From: Acidobacteriaceae bacterium
Lineage (GTDB): Bacteria; Acidobacteriota; Terriglobia; Bryobacterales; Bryobacteraceae
NCBI GenBank assembly: GCA_903970405.1
Contig: CAJCIT010000161.1
Location: 1-64,000, forward strand
Direction: 5' to 3'
DNA length: 64,000 nucleotides
Positions 8,726 to 18,109 of the stretch are shown here, in pieces. Both the position numbers and the translations under genes were made by a program. The notes under the pieces were generated by a model, which saw only the letters and a program-made list of their open reading frames with translations, was not told the DNA's origin and did no database searches. The stretch's first letter is position 1. Each line of letters starts with the position of its first letter.

Positions 8726-9585
8726 GCGCCGGCCTCATCGAAGAAGTTGCCCATGTTCCGGAATTTCTGGTAGCGGTCCTCAATGAGTTGTTCCGGCGAC
8801 AACCGGGAAAGGTCGGCGAGCGCGCTGAGCAGGGTCTCCTTCACCGCCTTCGCGGCTGCGTCAGGATCTGTTTGCGCGCCTTCAGGCGGCTCCGGAATAA
8901 TATCGTCGATCAGCTTCATGCCGAGCAAATCTTGCGCCGTCAGGTGTAGCGCCGCCGCCGCAAGGGGCGCCTTGCCGGCATCGCGCCAGATAATGGCCGC
9001 GCAACTTTCAGGGCTAATCACGCAGTACCAGGCGTTCTCCAGCATGAATACGCGGTTCGCCACTCCCAGGGCCAGCGCTCCGCCGCTGCCGCCTTCGCCG
9101 ATCACCACCGTGATGAACGGCGATTCCAACCGCGCCATTTCGCGAAGATTCAATGCGATGGCTTCGGCCTGCCCCCGCTCCTCGGCATCGATGCCCGGAT
9201 AGGCGCCCATGGTGTCGATCAGTGTAACGATGGGGCGGCGGAACTTGGACGCGAGTTGCATCAGGCGCAACGCTTTGCGATACCCCTCCGGCTTCGGCAT
9301 GCCGAAATTCCGGTACAGTTTCGACTTCGTGTCGCGCCCCTTCTGCTGGCCGATGACCATTACCGGCTGCCCGTCCAGCAGCGCGAAGCCGCCAACAATG
9401 GCTTTGTCGTCGCCGAAGTTACGATCGCCATGCAACTCTTCGAATCCGGTGAAGATCCGCTCAATATAATCGAGCGCGTGCGGGCGCTTGGGATGCCGCG
9501 CGAGCAATACCCGCTCATAGCTCGGATTACTGGCGGGCTCTTCCGGTTCAGGCGCCGTTACCGCGCCCATTTCATTGTCTGCCAT
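8722..9585 (-). CDS. accA: acetyl-CoA carboxylase carboxyltransferase subunit alpha
   Basis: Alpha subunit of the carboxyltransferase, which with AccD moves CO2 from carboxybiotin to acetyl-CoA to make malonyl-CoA for fatty acids. Crotonase-fold motifs are clear: [36 protein letters not shown] and [14 protein letters not shown]. At 287 aa it is a little shorter than E. coli AccA (319 aa), mainly at the N-terminus. It lies 3 bp downstream of dnaE; an accA-dnaE neighbourhood is common in bacteria. Confidence 0.96.
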   Translation of the reverse strand: MADNEMGAVTAPEPEEPASNPSYERVLLARHPKRPHALDYIERIFTGFEELHGDRNFGDDKAIVGGFALLDGQPVMVIGQQKGRDTKSKLYRNFGMPKPEGYRKALRLMQLASKFRRPIVTLIDTMGAYPGIDAEERGQAEAIALNLREMARLESPFITVVIGEGGSGGALALGVANRVFMLENAWYCVISPESCAAIIWRDAGKAPLAAAALHLTAQDLLGMKLIDDIIPEPPEGAQTDPDAAAKAVKETLLSALADLSRLSPEQLIEDRYQKFRNMGNFFDEAGA

Positions 9586-9588
9586 AAG

Positions 9589-12500
9589 TTAGGAGGCGAG
9601 AATCTCCATGGATTCGGGTCCGCAGATCTTGTCGAGCTCCGCCCGGAACTCTCTGTCGGGGCGCACTCTGGCCGTCACATCCATAATGACTGAAAAGTCC
9701 CGCGGTTTCTCGATCCGCAGCCGCACTTCGGTGCCGCCCTGCTTCCGCTCAAAGAGGCGGTTAAGCAGTTCCGCCTTATTCAGGGACGCCTCATCGCGCA
9801 AGAGGACGCGAATGGAAATGAGGGAGGGCAGGTCGACGCGCGCGTCTTCAAGCGGAATCAAGTCCTGGATGGAGATCCGCGGCGGCGCGCCTTCCTCAGG
9901 CAGTACGGAGCCTCGCAGGAATACCGCCGCATCCTCCTTCAATCGTGGCGACAGTTCGTCGTAGCGTGTGGTGAAACACATGGCGTCGAGCGCGCCCCGG
10001 CCGTCATCGATCCGCATCGCCGCCCAATACTTGCCCTCTTTGTTCGTCTTCCTTTGAATGCCGGTGAGCATGACGCACAGCGCCACTGGCGTGTGTTTTT
10101 CCAGGCCCTCCAGCTTGTCAGTGAAGTGCGTGGCGAGTTCGGCCACTTTGTCGGCATATTGATCCAGCGGGTGTCCGGAGACGTATATACCCAGCATCTC
10201 TTTCTCACCGGCCAGCTTCTGCATCATGGTCCAATCCGGCAGTTTCGCCAGGGGCTGCTCATGGGGAGTCTCCTGTTCCACAAATCCGAACAGACCGCCC
10301 TGGCCTAGTTCGCGATCCCGCGAGGCGCGCATGGCGGCGTCCAGCGCCCGGTCAATGGCTTCTGTTAATTGTGCGCGATTGCCGCCCAGCGAATCGGCCG
10401 CTCCAGCTTTGATCAGACTCTCAATCACGCGGCGGTTCACAGCCGCCAGGTTGATGCGTTCGCAGAAGTTAAAGATTGACGTGAAGGGACCGCCCTCGAG
10501 CCGCGCTTTAGCGATGGCGTCCACCGCCCCTTGTCCCACGTTCTTCACCGCACCCAGGCCAAAACGAATCGAATTTCCAGCGGGCGTGAAGTGCAGGTCG
10601 CTTTGATTCACGTCAGGGGGAAGCACTCGAATGCCCAGGTCCTTGCACTCATTGATGTACTTGACGATCTTGTCCGTGCTGCCCGATTCCGACGTCAGAA
10701 GCGCCGACATAAACTCAACCGCGTAATGCGTCTTGAGATAAGCCGTCACATAGGCCAGATACGCATATGCCGCTGAGTGCGACTTATTGAAGCCGTAACC
10801 GGCGAACTGTTCCATCAGGTCGAAGATCTTAGCGGCCTTCTTTTCCGGGAAGCCTCTTGCGGCGGCGCCACTCAGGAAGCGGTCGCGCTGCTTCGTCATC
10901 TCTTCCAGCTTCTTCTTGCCCATGGCCCGGCGCAAGAGATCGGCATCGCCGAGCGAATAGCCGGCCAAAACGTTCGAGATCTGCATCACCTGTTCCTGGT
11001 ACAGGATGACGCCGTATGTCTCCGCAAGCAGCGGCTCCAGTTCGGGCAGCTCGTAAACAACGGGCTTGCGTCCCAGCTTGCGGTCTATGAAGTCCGGGAT
11101 CATCCCGCCTTGGATGGGCCCGGGACGGTAGAGGGCGTTCAAGGCGCAGAGATCTTCGACTCGATCCGGCTGATACCGCCGCAGAATATCCTGCATGCCT
11201 GAGGATTCAAACTGAAACACGCCGCTGGTCAGGCCGGTATGGAAGATCCGTTCATAAGTGGTCTTGTCATCGAGCGGCAGATCTTCAATGTTCAGTTCGA
11301 CGCCGCGGTACTTTTCGATCAGCGCCAGCGCATCCTGAATGATGGTGAGCGTGGTCAGGCCCAGAAAGTCCATCTTCAGCAGGCCCAGCTTTTCCAGGCC
11401 GATCATGTCGTACTGCGTCACAATTTCGTTCTTGTTCGTGACGTAGATGGGAACCAGTTCCGTCAGCGGAACGGAAGAGATAACGACGCCGGCGGCATGC
11501 ACGCCCGCGTTGCGCGCCAGCCCTTCCAGTTTCAGGCTGACGTCAAGAACCTCACGGATGCGGGAATCCTTCGAGGCGGCGTCCTTGAGCTGCGGATCGT
11601 CCATTGCGTCCTTCAGCTTGATATCGAGCGTCTTGGGGACCAGCTTCGAAATGCGATCGACGTCCGCGAAGCTCATGTCAAGCACCCGCCCCACATCCTT
11701 AATCGCCGCCTTCGCCGCCAGGGTGCCGAAGGTGATGATCTGGGCGACATGCTCACGGCCGTACTTCTCGGTGACGTATTGAATCACTTCGCCGCGGCGG
11801 TTGGTGCAAAAGTCGACGTCGATGTCAGGCATGCTGACGCGTTCCGGGTTCAGAAACCGCTCGAACAGCAGGCCGTACTCCAGCGGATCGATATCGGTGA
11901 TCTCCATCGCGTAGCTCACCAGGCTTCCGGCAGCCGATCCGCGGCCCGGGCCTACCGGAATGCCCCGCGATTTCGCGTAGCGGATGAAGTCCCAGACAAT
12001 CAGGAAGTAGCCGGAAAACTTCATCTCCTGGATCATCTGGATTTCGAATTCCAGACGTTCCCTGTACTCTGCGATGTGGTGTTTCAGGCGCCCTTGCGCG
12101 TGCATCGCCTCGAGGCGCGTCCGCCGCTTTTCGAAGCCTTCGCGCGCGATCGACGCAAAGTAGGTGTCGGCCGTGTGCTGCTCGGGAACATCGAAGTTCG
12201 GAAACGGATCGTGCACCTTTTCGAGCTTCACGCGGCAGCGCTGGGCAATGTCCCACGTGATGTCCAGGGCATGCTCCACTTCGGCAAACCGTTGCATCAT
12301 CTCGGCGCGCGATTTCAGATAGAAATCGGGCGTGCTGAAACGCATCCGGTTCGGATCTGACATGGTCTTGCCGGTTTGGATGCAGAGCAGAATCTCATGC
12401 GACCGGACGTGATCGTGCGTCAAGTAATGAGCGTCGTTGGTCACAACCAGCGGGATCTCTGTTTCGCGGGCCAGGCGATTGACGGCGGGCAACACGAGGC

Positions 12501-13050
12501 GGTCCTGATCGAGCCCGTGGTCCTGCAACTCCAGGTAGAAGTTGCCGCGGCCGAACAGGTCGCTGTACTCATTCGAAAGGCGCTTCGCCTGGTCGTACCG
12601 TTCGTTCAAGATGCTCTCATTCACATCGCCGCGCAGGCAGGCGGAGAGCCCAAGCAAGCCTTTGGAGTGGCGGGCCAGCAGGTCCTTATCGATGCGCGGC
12701 TTGTAGTAGAAGCCCTCCGCATAAGCGGTAGACACCAGCTTGGTGAGGTTCTTGTAGCCTTCCTGGTTCTCGCAAAGCAGCACCAGGTGGTTATAACGGT
12801 CAGTGTCAGACCGGCTTTTGTGGCCCTGCTGCGAAACGTAGACTTCGCAGCCGATCACCGGGTGCACGCCGTGCGCCGTGGCCTCGCTATAGAACTCCAC
12901 CGCGCCGAACAGGTTGCCATGATCGGTCATCGCGACGGCCGGCATTTTGTGCTCAGCGACGACTTCCATCAATTGCTTGATTTCGCAGGCTCCGTCTAGG
13001 AGGGAGTAATCGGTGTGGCAGTGCAGGTGAACGAATGGCCGCGGGGACAT
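9589..13050 (-). CDS. dnaE: DNA polymerase III subunit alpha
   Basis: Replicative polymerase of 1153 aa, the DnaE1 type. An N-terminal PHP domain (HLHCHTDYSLLDGAC, AMTDHGNLFG) is followed by the C-family polymerase core with GPGRGSAAGSLVSYAMEI and the acidic catalytic motif PDIDVDF. Next come the fingers (NALYRPGP, YQEQVMQI, GYGFNKSHSAAYA), a helix-hairpin-helix region and an OB domain near residues 1000-1080. No PolC-type exonuclease insertion is present. Transcription leads straight into accA. Confidence 0.97.
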   Translation of the reverse strand: MSPRPFVHLHCHTDYSLLDGACEIKQLMEVVAEHKMPAVAMTDHGNLFGAVEFYSEATAHGVHPVIGCEVYVSQQGHKSRSDTDRYNHLVLLCENQEGYKNLTKLVSTAYAEGFYYKPRIDKDLLARHSKGLLGLSACLRGDVNESILNERYDQAKRLSNEYSDLFGRGNFYLELQDHGLDQDRLVLPAVNRLARETEIPLVVTNDAHYLTHDHVRSHEILLCIQTGKTMSDPNRMRFSTPDFYLKSRAEMMQRFAEVEHALDITWDIAQRCRVKLEKVHDPFPNFDVPEQHTADTYFASIAREGFEKRRTRLEAMHAQGRLKHHIAEYRERLEFEIQMIQEMKFSGYFLIVWDFIRYAKSRGIPVGPGRGSAAGSLVSYAMEITDIDPLEYGLLFERFLNPERVSMPDIDVDFCTNRRGEVIQYVTEKYGREHVAQIITFGTLAAKAAIKDVGRVLDMSFADVDRISKLVPKTLDIKLKDAMDDPQLKDAASKDSRIREVLDVSLKLEGLARNAGVHAAGVVISSVPLTELVPIYVTNKNEIVTQYDMIGLEKLGLLKMDFLGLTTLTIIQDALALIEKYRGVELNIEDLPLDDKTTYERIFHTGLTSGVFQFESSGMQDILRRYQPDRVEDLCALNALYRPGPIQGGMIPDFIDRKLGRKPVVYELPELEPLLAETYGVILYQEQVMQISNVLAGYSLGDADLLRRAMGKKKLEEMTKQRDRFLSGAAARGFPEKKAAKIFDLMEQFAGYGFNKSHSAAYAYLAYVTAYLKTHYAVEFMSALLTSESGSTDKIVKYINECKDLGIRVLPPDVNQSDLHFTPAGNSIRFGLGAVKNVGQGAVDAIAKARLEGGPFTSIFNFCERINLAAVNRRVIESLIKAGAADSLGGNRAQLTEAIDRALDAAMRASRDRELGQGGLFGFVEQETPHEQPLAKLPDWTMMQKLAGEKEMLGIYVSGHPLDQYADKVAELATHFTDKLEGLEKHTPVALCVMLTGIQRKTNKEGKYWAAMRIDDGRGALDAMCFTTRYDELSPRLKEDAAVFLRGSVLPEEGAPPRISIQDLIPLEDARVDLPSLISIRVLLRDEASLNKAELLNRLFERKQGGTEVRLRIEKPRDFSVIMDVTARVRPDREFRAELDKICGPESMEILAS

Positions 13051-13227
13051 CTTTGTTGCTCTAGTGTAACGGGGAGGGGAAACCGCATTGTATCCGGCTC
13101 AACAGTTCTCCGCCAGCCTGGAACCGCCAATTTTTTGATTGGCCCCTTTGCGACGCAGGTGCGCCTCCCTCGCAAGGCTATAGCGTGTGCCTGCATTCTA
13201 CGTTTGCAGGCGCATACCAAAAGATGA

Positions 13228-13259
13228 GCCTGTGCCACCATATTTATACGGGCACAGGC
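13228..13259. repeat. palindromic intergenic element (GCCTGTGCC hairpin)
   Basis: GCCTGTGCC at 13228-13236 pairs perfectly with GGCACAGGC at 13251-13259, with a 14-nt loop. A smaller GC-rich hairpin, CCGGC-TTTA-GCCGG, follows at 13264-13277. The element lies in the 270-bp gap between dnaE and phoU, which otherwise shows no gene. GCCTGTGCCACC recurs at 27617-27628, which points to a dispersed REP-like family. It could also act in transcription termination, although no T-run follows. Confidence 0.55.
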
Positions 13260-13319
13260 GGCGCCGGCTTTAGCCGGTGGTGCGGCGCAGGCGCGCCGCC
13301 TGAGGCAAGGCTCTCGCCG

Positions 13320-14015
13320 CTAGTCGATCTTCGCCGCTTTGATGCTGTTCCCCAGACGCCGCTCCTCGTTGCGATGGCGAACATCGATTCCCTTGACCAG
13401 GAACAACACATCTTCCGCGATGTTCGTGGCATGATCGGCGATGCGCTCCAGATTGCGAACGATGGAGAGCAGTTGAAAAGCCTGCGGGATGTATGTCGGA
13501 TTCGTCTCCATGAAGCTGATCAGCTCCTGGTAGTGGGCTGTGCGCAGGCTGTCCACTTCGTCGTCGGAGACCAGCACGCTGCGCGCCAGATCGGCATCGC
13601 GGTTGACAAACGAGTCCAGCGCCTTGCGCACCATCGATTGCACCAGGCTGGCGATGTGCGGAATGTCGATCGCCGTTTCCGCATTCGGGGTCTGAATCAG
13701 ATTCAACGCCCGTTCGGCAATGCTCACGGCCAGATCGCCCATGCGCTCCAGATCGTTGTTGATCTTCACCGCGGCCGTGATCAGCCGTAAATCGGCGGCC
13801 ACCGGCTGCTGAAGAGCAATCAGCCGGATGGCGTCTTCGTCTATTTCGATTTCAAGGTCGTTGATGCGCTCCTCGTTCTCCAGAACGAGATTCGCCAGAT
13901 CCTGGTTGCGCTCCACAACAGCCTGAATGCTGCGGTAGACCGAGTTCTCCACCAACGCACTCATCTCCAGGAGCTTCCCCTTGAGAGCCTCTAATTGTTG
14001 TTCAAAATGGCGCAA
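13320..14015 (-). CDS. phoU: phosphate transport regulator PhoU
   Basis: PhoU of 231 aa with two related three-helix halves. Metal-binding-type motifs are NDLEIEIDEDAIRLIA in the first half and VSDDEVDSLRTAHYQE in the second. It links the PstSCAB transporter to the PhoR kinase and restrains the regulon when phosphate is plentiful. The start appears to be TTG at 14015 (protein starts (M)RHFEQQLEALK), the usual PhoU beginning; a GGGAGG lies about 11 bp upstream. It is the last gene of the pst operon, 30 bp after pstB. Confidence 0.95.
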   Translation of the reverse strand: MRHFEQQLEALKGKLLEMSALVENSVYRSIQAVVERNQDLANLVLENEERINDLEIEIDEDAIRLIALQQPVAADLRLITAAVKINNDLERMGDLAVSIAERALNLIQTPNAETAIDIPHIASLVQSMVRKALDSFVNRDADLARSVLVSDDEVDSLRTAHYQELISFMETNPTYIPQAFQLLSIVRNLERIADHATNIAEDVLFLVKGIDVRHRNEERRLGNSIKAAKID

Positions 14016-14045
14016 TTCTTTACTATCCTCCCGCTGTAAGACGAA

Positions 14046-14879
14046 TTAACCGAAACGGCCTGTGACGTAGTCTTCGGTTTCCTTCTTGGTTGGGTTCTGG
14101 AAGATGACTTTAGTATCGTCAAACTCAATCAGACTGCCCATGAAGAAGAAACCGGTTTGGTCGGCTACGCGGGCCGCCTGCTGCATGTTGTGGGTCACGA
14201 TGACGATGGTGGTGATGTCTTTGATCTGAAAAAGCAACTCTTCAATCTTCAGCGTGGCAATAGGATCGAGGGCGGAACAAGGCTCGTCGAGGAGCAGAAC
14301 TTCCGGCTCAATCGCCAGCGCCCGGGCGATGCACAAACGCTGCTGCTGGCCGCCGGACAGGGCGCTTGCGGGTTTGTTCAGCTTATCCTTCACCTCCGTC
14401 CACAGCGCCGCGCGCTGCAGGCTTTTCTCCACCATCTCCTGCACGTAGGATCTCTTCGTCATGCCGTTTACCCGCAGACCGTACGCCACGTTGTCAAAAA
14501 TGGTCTTCGGAAAAGGATTCGACTTCTGGAACACCATGCCCACACGGCGGCGGACGCCGGTTACGTCCATCTCGAGAAGATTTTCGCCATCCAGGAGCAA
14601 CTCGCCTTCCACGTGGGTATTGCGGATGGTTTCATTCATCCGGTTAAAGGTTCGCAGGAAGGTGGACTTACCACACCCGGAAGGCCCAATAAAGGCCGTT
14701 ACCTTGTTGGTCCGGATGCCCATCGTAATGTCCTTCAACGCTTGAAAGGCGCCGTAGTAAAAGTTGACGTGGTTCGCTTGAAGCTTAGACGAAACGGCCA
14801 TGCTGGTTTGATGCGCCATGGGAACGGGCGGGTTGGCGAGCGCTTCTCCGGTCAGTTGTTGTTGCTGAGGGGTGGCCAC
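14046..14879 (-). CDS. pstB: phosphate ABC transporter ATPase PstB
   Basis: Cytoplasmic ATPase of the high-affinity phosphate importer, 277 aa. Walker A is GPSGCGKST, the signature is [17 protein letters not shown], Walker B is [13 protein letters not shown] and the switch His is in [11 protein letters not shown]. The PstB hallmark [10 protein letters not shown] is present. An N-terminal extension of about 30 residues rich in Gln and Pro precedes the domain and is longer than usual. It lies 3 bp after pstA and 30 bp before phoU. Confidence 0.97.
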   Translation of the reverse strand: MATPQQQQLTGEALANPPVPMAHQTSMAVSSKLQANHVNFYYGAFQALKDITMGIRTNKVTAFIGPSGCGKSTFLRTFNRMNETIRNTHVEGELLLDGENLLEMDVTGVRRRVGMVFQKSNPFPKTIFDNVAYGLRVNGMTKRSYVQEMVEKSLQRAALWTEVKDKLNKPASALSGGQQQRLCIARALAIEPEVLLLDEPCSALDPIATLKIEELLFQIKDITTIVIVTHNMQQAARVADQTGFFFMGSLIEFDDTKVIFQNPTKKETEDYVTGRFG

Positions 14880-14882
14880 AGT

Positions 14883-15770
14883 TTATCTCCGCGCGGACGA
14901 TGCGCCGCGGCTGATAATCAGCCGCGCTGTTACGTTGATAGTCAAAACCAAGGCTAACAGGACAAAGCCCGCCGCCCATGCCTGCTGATGCTGGTCATCG
15001 TAAGGTGAAATTGCGTATTGGTAAATCATCACGGGAAGGGCCGCCGTGGGCTGCAGCCAGCCTTTGCTCCAGAACTGATTGCCGAAAGCGGTAAAAATGA
15101 GGGGCGCCGTCTCGCCCGCCACCCGGGCCAGGTTCAGCATCATGCCCGACGTCAGGCCGGCAATGGCGGCGGGCACAACCACCGAAAAAATCGTGCGGGC
15201 CTTGGTTGCGCCAAGGGCCATCGCTCCCTCGCGCAGGTTATTTGGGACGGAACGCAGAAACTCCTCAGTGGTTCGCACGGCGATGGGGATCATCATGATA
15301 CCCAGGGCAATGCCGCCCGCGAGCGTCGAGAAGTGCTTCATGGGTTGAACCACCAGCGCATACGCGACAATACCGATGACGATGGAGGGCACGCCGTTCA
15401 GCAGATCCACCACATACTTCAGAATGAAGGCGAATGTCTTGTTGCTGTATTCAGAGAGATAGACGCCGGCCAGGAAGCCGATTGGCACGCCGATGATGGT
15501 GGCCAGCAGCAGAATCTTACCGCTTCCCACGATTGCATTGGCCATGCCGCCCCCGGTTTCGCCAGTCGGCTTCGGCAGTTGGGTGAAGAAGTTGAGAGAG
15601 AGCGATCTGCCGCCGTTCCACAAAAGATATCCCAGGATGAAGAACAGAACGCCGACGCAGAGAAGCGTCGCGAGGCCCGTGAATGCGAGCATCGAAATGT
15701 TGGTGATTTTCCGAGAGGCGGAGATCCCGGTGACCCCGGCGATGCTTCTAGCGTAAGTCGCGGTTGCCAT
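14883..15770 (-). CDS. pstA: phosphate ABC transporter permease PstA
   Basis: Inner-membrane permease of 295 aa with about six helices. PstA motifs include GGMANAIVGSGKILLLATII, VDLLNGVPSIVIGIVAYAL and the coupling EAA loop REGAMALGATKARTIFSVVVP. It pairs with PstC to form the phosphate channel. It lies 7 bp downstream of pstC and 3 bp upstream of pstB. Confidence 0.96.
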   Translation of the reverse strand: MATATYARSIAGVTGISASRKITNISMLAFTGLATLLCVGVLFFILGYLLWNGGRSLSLNFFTQLPKPTGETGGGMANAIVGSGKILLLATIIGVPIGFLAGVYLSEYSNKTFAFILKYVVDLLNGVPSIVIGIVAYALVVQPMKHFSTLAGGIALGIMMIPIAVRTTEEFLRSVPNNLREGAMALGATKARTIFSVVVPAAIAGLTSGMMLNLARVAGETAPLIFTAFGNQFWSKGWLQPTAALPVMIYQYAISPYDDQHQQAWAAGFVLLALVLTINVTARLIISRGASSARR

Positions 15771-15777
15771 CCGGTTT

Positions 15778-16743
15778 TCAGGCTCCCCTCTGCGCCGTCG
15801 CCAGTATGAACATCCGCGCCAGGCCGTTGATCACGATGGTGAGACCGAACAGCACCAGCCCCAGAAAGATAAGAGCGGACAGGTGCAGACCGCCTCCCGC
15901 TTCGCCAAACTCATTGGCGATGACGGCGGCGATGGAGTAGCCCGGAGCCAGCAGAGAAGGGCTGATCTTCACACTGTTTCCGATCACCATTGTGACAGCC
16001 ATGGTTTCACCGAGGGCCCGCGCCAAGGCGAGAAAGACAGAACCGATGACGCCGGTGCTGGCGTTCGGAAGCACAATCTGAGAAGTGGCCTCCCACTTGG
16101 TGGCGCCCAGCGCCAGCGCCGCCTCCCGTTGTTCATTTGGGACTGCCAGGAGCACTTCGCGCGAAACGGAAATGATAAAGGGAACAACCATAATCGCCAG
16201 CACGATGCCTGCCGATAGAAAACTGACGCCGTAAAAATCGCCGCTGAAAGTGGGCAAAAAGCTCAACGGCTTCAGCAGCGGATAGAGGTACGTCTGGATG
16301 GCCGGGACCAGAATGAAAATGCCCAACAGGCCGTAGATAACGCTCGGAACCGCTGCCAGCAACTCTATCAAGAAGGTGAGGCCATTGGAGATCCTGGGTG
16401 GCGCCAGTTCAGCCAGGAACAGCGCCGCTCCCACGCCCAACGGCACGGCGATGAGAAGCGCTACTACGCTGGTCACCACCGTCCCATAAATAAAGGGTAG
16501 CGCACCGTATTTGTCTCCGTTCGGGTCCCATTCGGAGCTGGAGAGGAAGGCCCAGACGCCCTTACTTGAGATCGCGGTTGAATTGGCGACCAGCTCCCAC
16601 ACCAGCAAACCCACGATCAGCAGAATTAGAAGCGCGGCGGCCAAGGTGATGAGATAGGAAGGCCCCTCGCCGCCCTTAAGCTGTTTGAAAAAGGTGCGCG
16701 CCCCGGATTGGGGAGCGCGATGTACCACAGTTGTTGTCGCCAT
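15778..16743 (-). CDS. pstC: phosphate ABC transporter permease PstC
   Basis: Inner-membrane permease of 321 aa, partner of PstA. Six or more helices are visible, with the family motifs LLAAVPSVIYGLLGIFILV and the EAA loop REAALALGATKWEATSQIVLP. A gap of 19 bp separates it from pstS, the usual order for a co-transcribed pstSCAB operon. Confidence 0.96.
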   Translation of the reverse strand: MATTTVVHRAPQSGARTFFKQLKGGEGPSYLITLAAALLILLIVGLLVWELVANSTAISSKGVWAFLSSSEWDPNGDKYGALPFIYGTVVTSVVALLIAVPLGVGAALFLAELAPPRISNGLTFLIELLAAVPSVIYGLLGIFILVPAIQTYLYPLLKPLSFLPTFSGDFYGVSFLSAGIVLAIMVVPFIISVSREVLLAVPNEQREAALALGATKWEATSQIVLPNASTGVIGSVFLALARALGETMAVTMVIGNSVKISPSLLAPGYSIAAVIANEFGEAGGGLHLSALIFLGLVLFGLTIVINGLARMFILATAQRGA

Positions 16744-16762
16744 GGAGGCTTTGACGAGTTCC

Positions 16763-17794
16763 TTATTTGATCTTGTCGATCGCTTTCAACTCCTGCGTCA
16801 CCACGCTCTTGGGAAGTTGGGCATAATCAAGGCCTTGCGCGTAGGTCTGCCCTTTATCGAGCATCCACCTCAGAAAGCCGGTCAGCACCTTTTTCTTGGC
16901 TTGGTCTGAAATCTGCTCAGGAATCAGAAGCCAGGTAAAGGTGGAGATCGGATAAACGCCCTTGCCGGCCTGATTGACGATTGAGGCGCGGAAGTCCGCG
17001 GGCATCTGTTTGGCGGCGGCCGCGGCGGCCAGCGTGACGCCCTGAAGGTCCGCCTCCACAAACTCACCCGCCTTGTTCTTGATTTTAGCCGCTTGAAGCT
17101 TGTTGTGCGCGGCATAAATCAGTTCCACATAACCGATGCTGTTCTTCTGCTGCTTCACCAGACCGGTGACGCCGTCGCTGCCCTTGGAGGCCAGTCCTCC
17201 CGCCCAGTTGACGGTTGCACCCCTGTTCGGACCACTCTTCCATTCCGGACTGACGGACGCCAGATAATCGGTAAAAGCGTAGGTTGTCCCACTGGCGTCG
17301 GCCCGGTGTACGGTAACGATCTTGTCGGCCGGAAGGGTAATGCCGGGATTCAGTTTCGTGATCTGCGGATCGTTCCACATCACGATCTTTCCGAGGAAGA
17401 TCCCCGCCACTACTTCGCCAGTGAAGTTCAGACTGGTGGAGACGCCGGGAACATTGTATGTAAGAACAACTGCTCCCATCACCGTCGGGAAGTGCAGTAT
17501 TTTCATCTTGGCTTTGCCCATCTGCTCGTCAGTCATGGGGGCATCGCTCGCGCCGAAGTCGACAATGCCGCTGCTCACCTGGTTAATGCCGGCGCCGGAG
17601 CCGACGGCCTGGTAGTTGATGTTGGCGCTGGAATCGACGTTTCGATACTCGCTGAACCACTTGGTATAGATCGGGGCAGGGAAGGTTGCGCCAGCCCCGT
17701 TTATCAGAACTTGCCCATAAGCGGGAAGCGCGATTGCCAGGGCGGAAGCCGCACAGGCCACACGGGCTGACAGGCCCATCGATTTCAGTTTCAT
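16763..17794 (-). CDS. pstS: phosphate-binding periplasmic protein PstS
   Basis: Phosphate-binding protein of 343 aa with a signal peptide ending near ALPAYGQ. The phosphate-cage motifs are INGAGATFPAPIYTKW, QAVGSGAGINQ, DFGASDAPMTDEQM, VHRADASGTTYAFTDYLAS and NSIGYVELIYA. It captures phosphate in the periplasm for PstCAB. It is the first gene of the operon, with a PHO-box-like triplet about 140 bp upstream. Confidence 0.96.
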   Translation of the reverse strand: MKLKSMGLSARVACAASALAIALPAYGQVLINGAGATFPAPIYTKWFSEYRNVDSSANINYQAVGSGAGINQVSSGIVDFGASDAPMTDEQMGKAKMKILHFPTVMGAVVLTYNVPGVSTSLNFTGEVVAGIFLGKIVMWNDPQITKLNPGITLPADKIVTVHRADASGTTYAFTDYLASVSPEWKSGPNRGATVNWAGGLASKGSDGVTGLVKQQKNSIGYVELIYAAHNKLQAAKIKNKAGEFVEADLQGVTLAAAAAAKQMPADFRASIVNQAGKGVYPISTFTWLLIPEQISDQAKKKVLTGFLRWMLDKGQTYAQGLDYAQLPKSVVTQELKAIDKIK

Positions 17795-17935
17795 CCTCGT
17801 AAGGTCCTCATTCGTAATCGGATCGCCGGGTCGAGTCTGCGAGGCACACCCCTATTGCACATATTGCACAGCGCCTGAAAGTTGCGCAGCGCAAACCGGC
17901 CCCTCTTAGTATCGACGCGAATTCATAAATGCCTT

Positions 17936-17964
17936 GTGACGTGGAGGTTACAAACGCGTGAATG
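17936..17964 (-). promoter_or_regulatory. PHO-box-like triple repeat upstream of pstS
   Basis: Read on the minus strand, three 7-mers CATTCAC, TTGTAAC and ACGTCAC are separated by 4-bp spacers, giving an exact 11-bp period. PhoB sites in E. coli are 7-bp repeats (CTGTCAT-like) with the same 7+4 spacing. A TATGAAT that could serve as -10 begins 8 bp further on. The triplet is bracketed by a perfect 9-bp inverted repeat, CCTTGTGAC (17932-17940) and GTCACAAGG (17964-17972). The rest of the 315-bp gap between pstS and the VOC gene shows no gene. Confidence 0.5.
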
Positions 17965-18109
17965 TCACAAGGGGAGGGAACGCGATATTGCGTGCAACCG
18001 AGACGTTCAGAGTTGCCAGTGGCCTGCTTTTCTGAACGGGCGCAGCTGGCGCCTGGAGGCCGCACACTCTCCCGAAGGGACTTTGCGAATAAGTATGGTT
18101 CTTCTGGAC

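Noticed and set aside
11239-12360. Open frame of 373 codons on the plus strand opposite dnaE
   Set aside because: It lies wholly antisense to well-conserved dnaE, has no recognisable domain, and is explained by high-GC codon structure.
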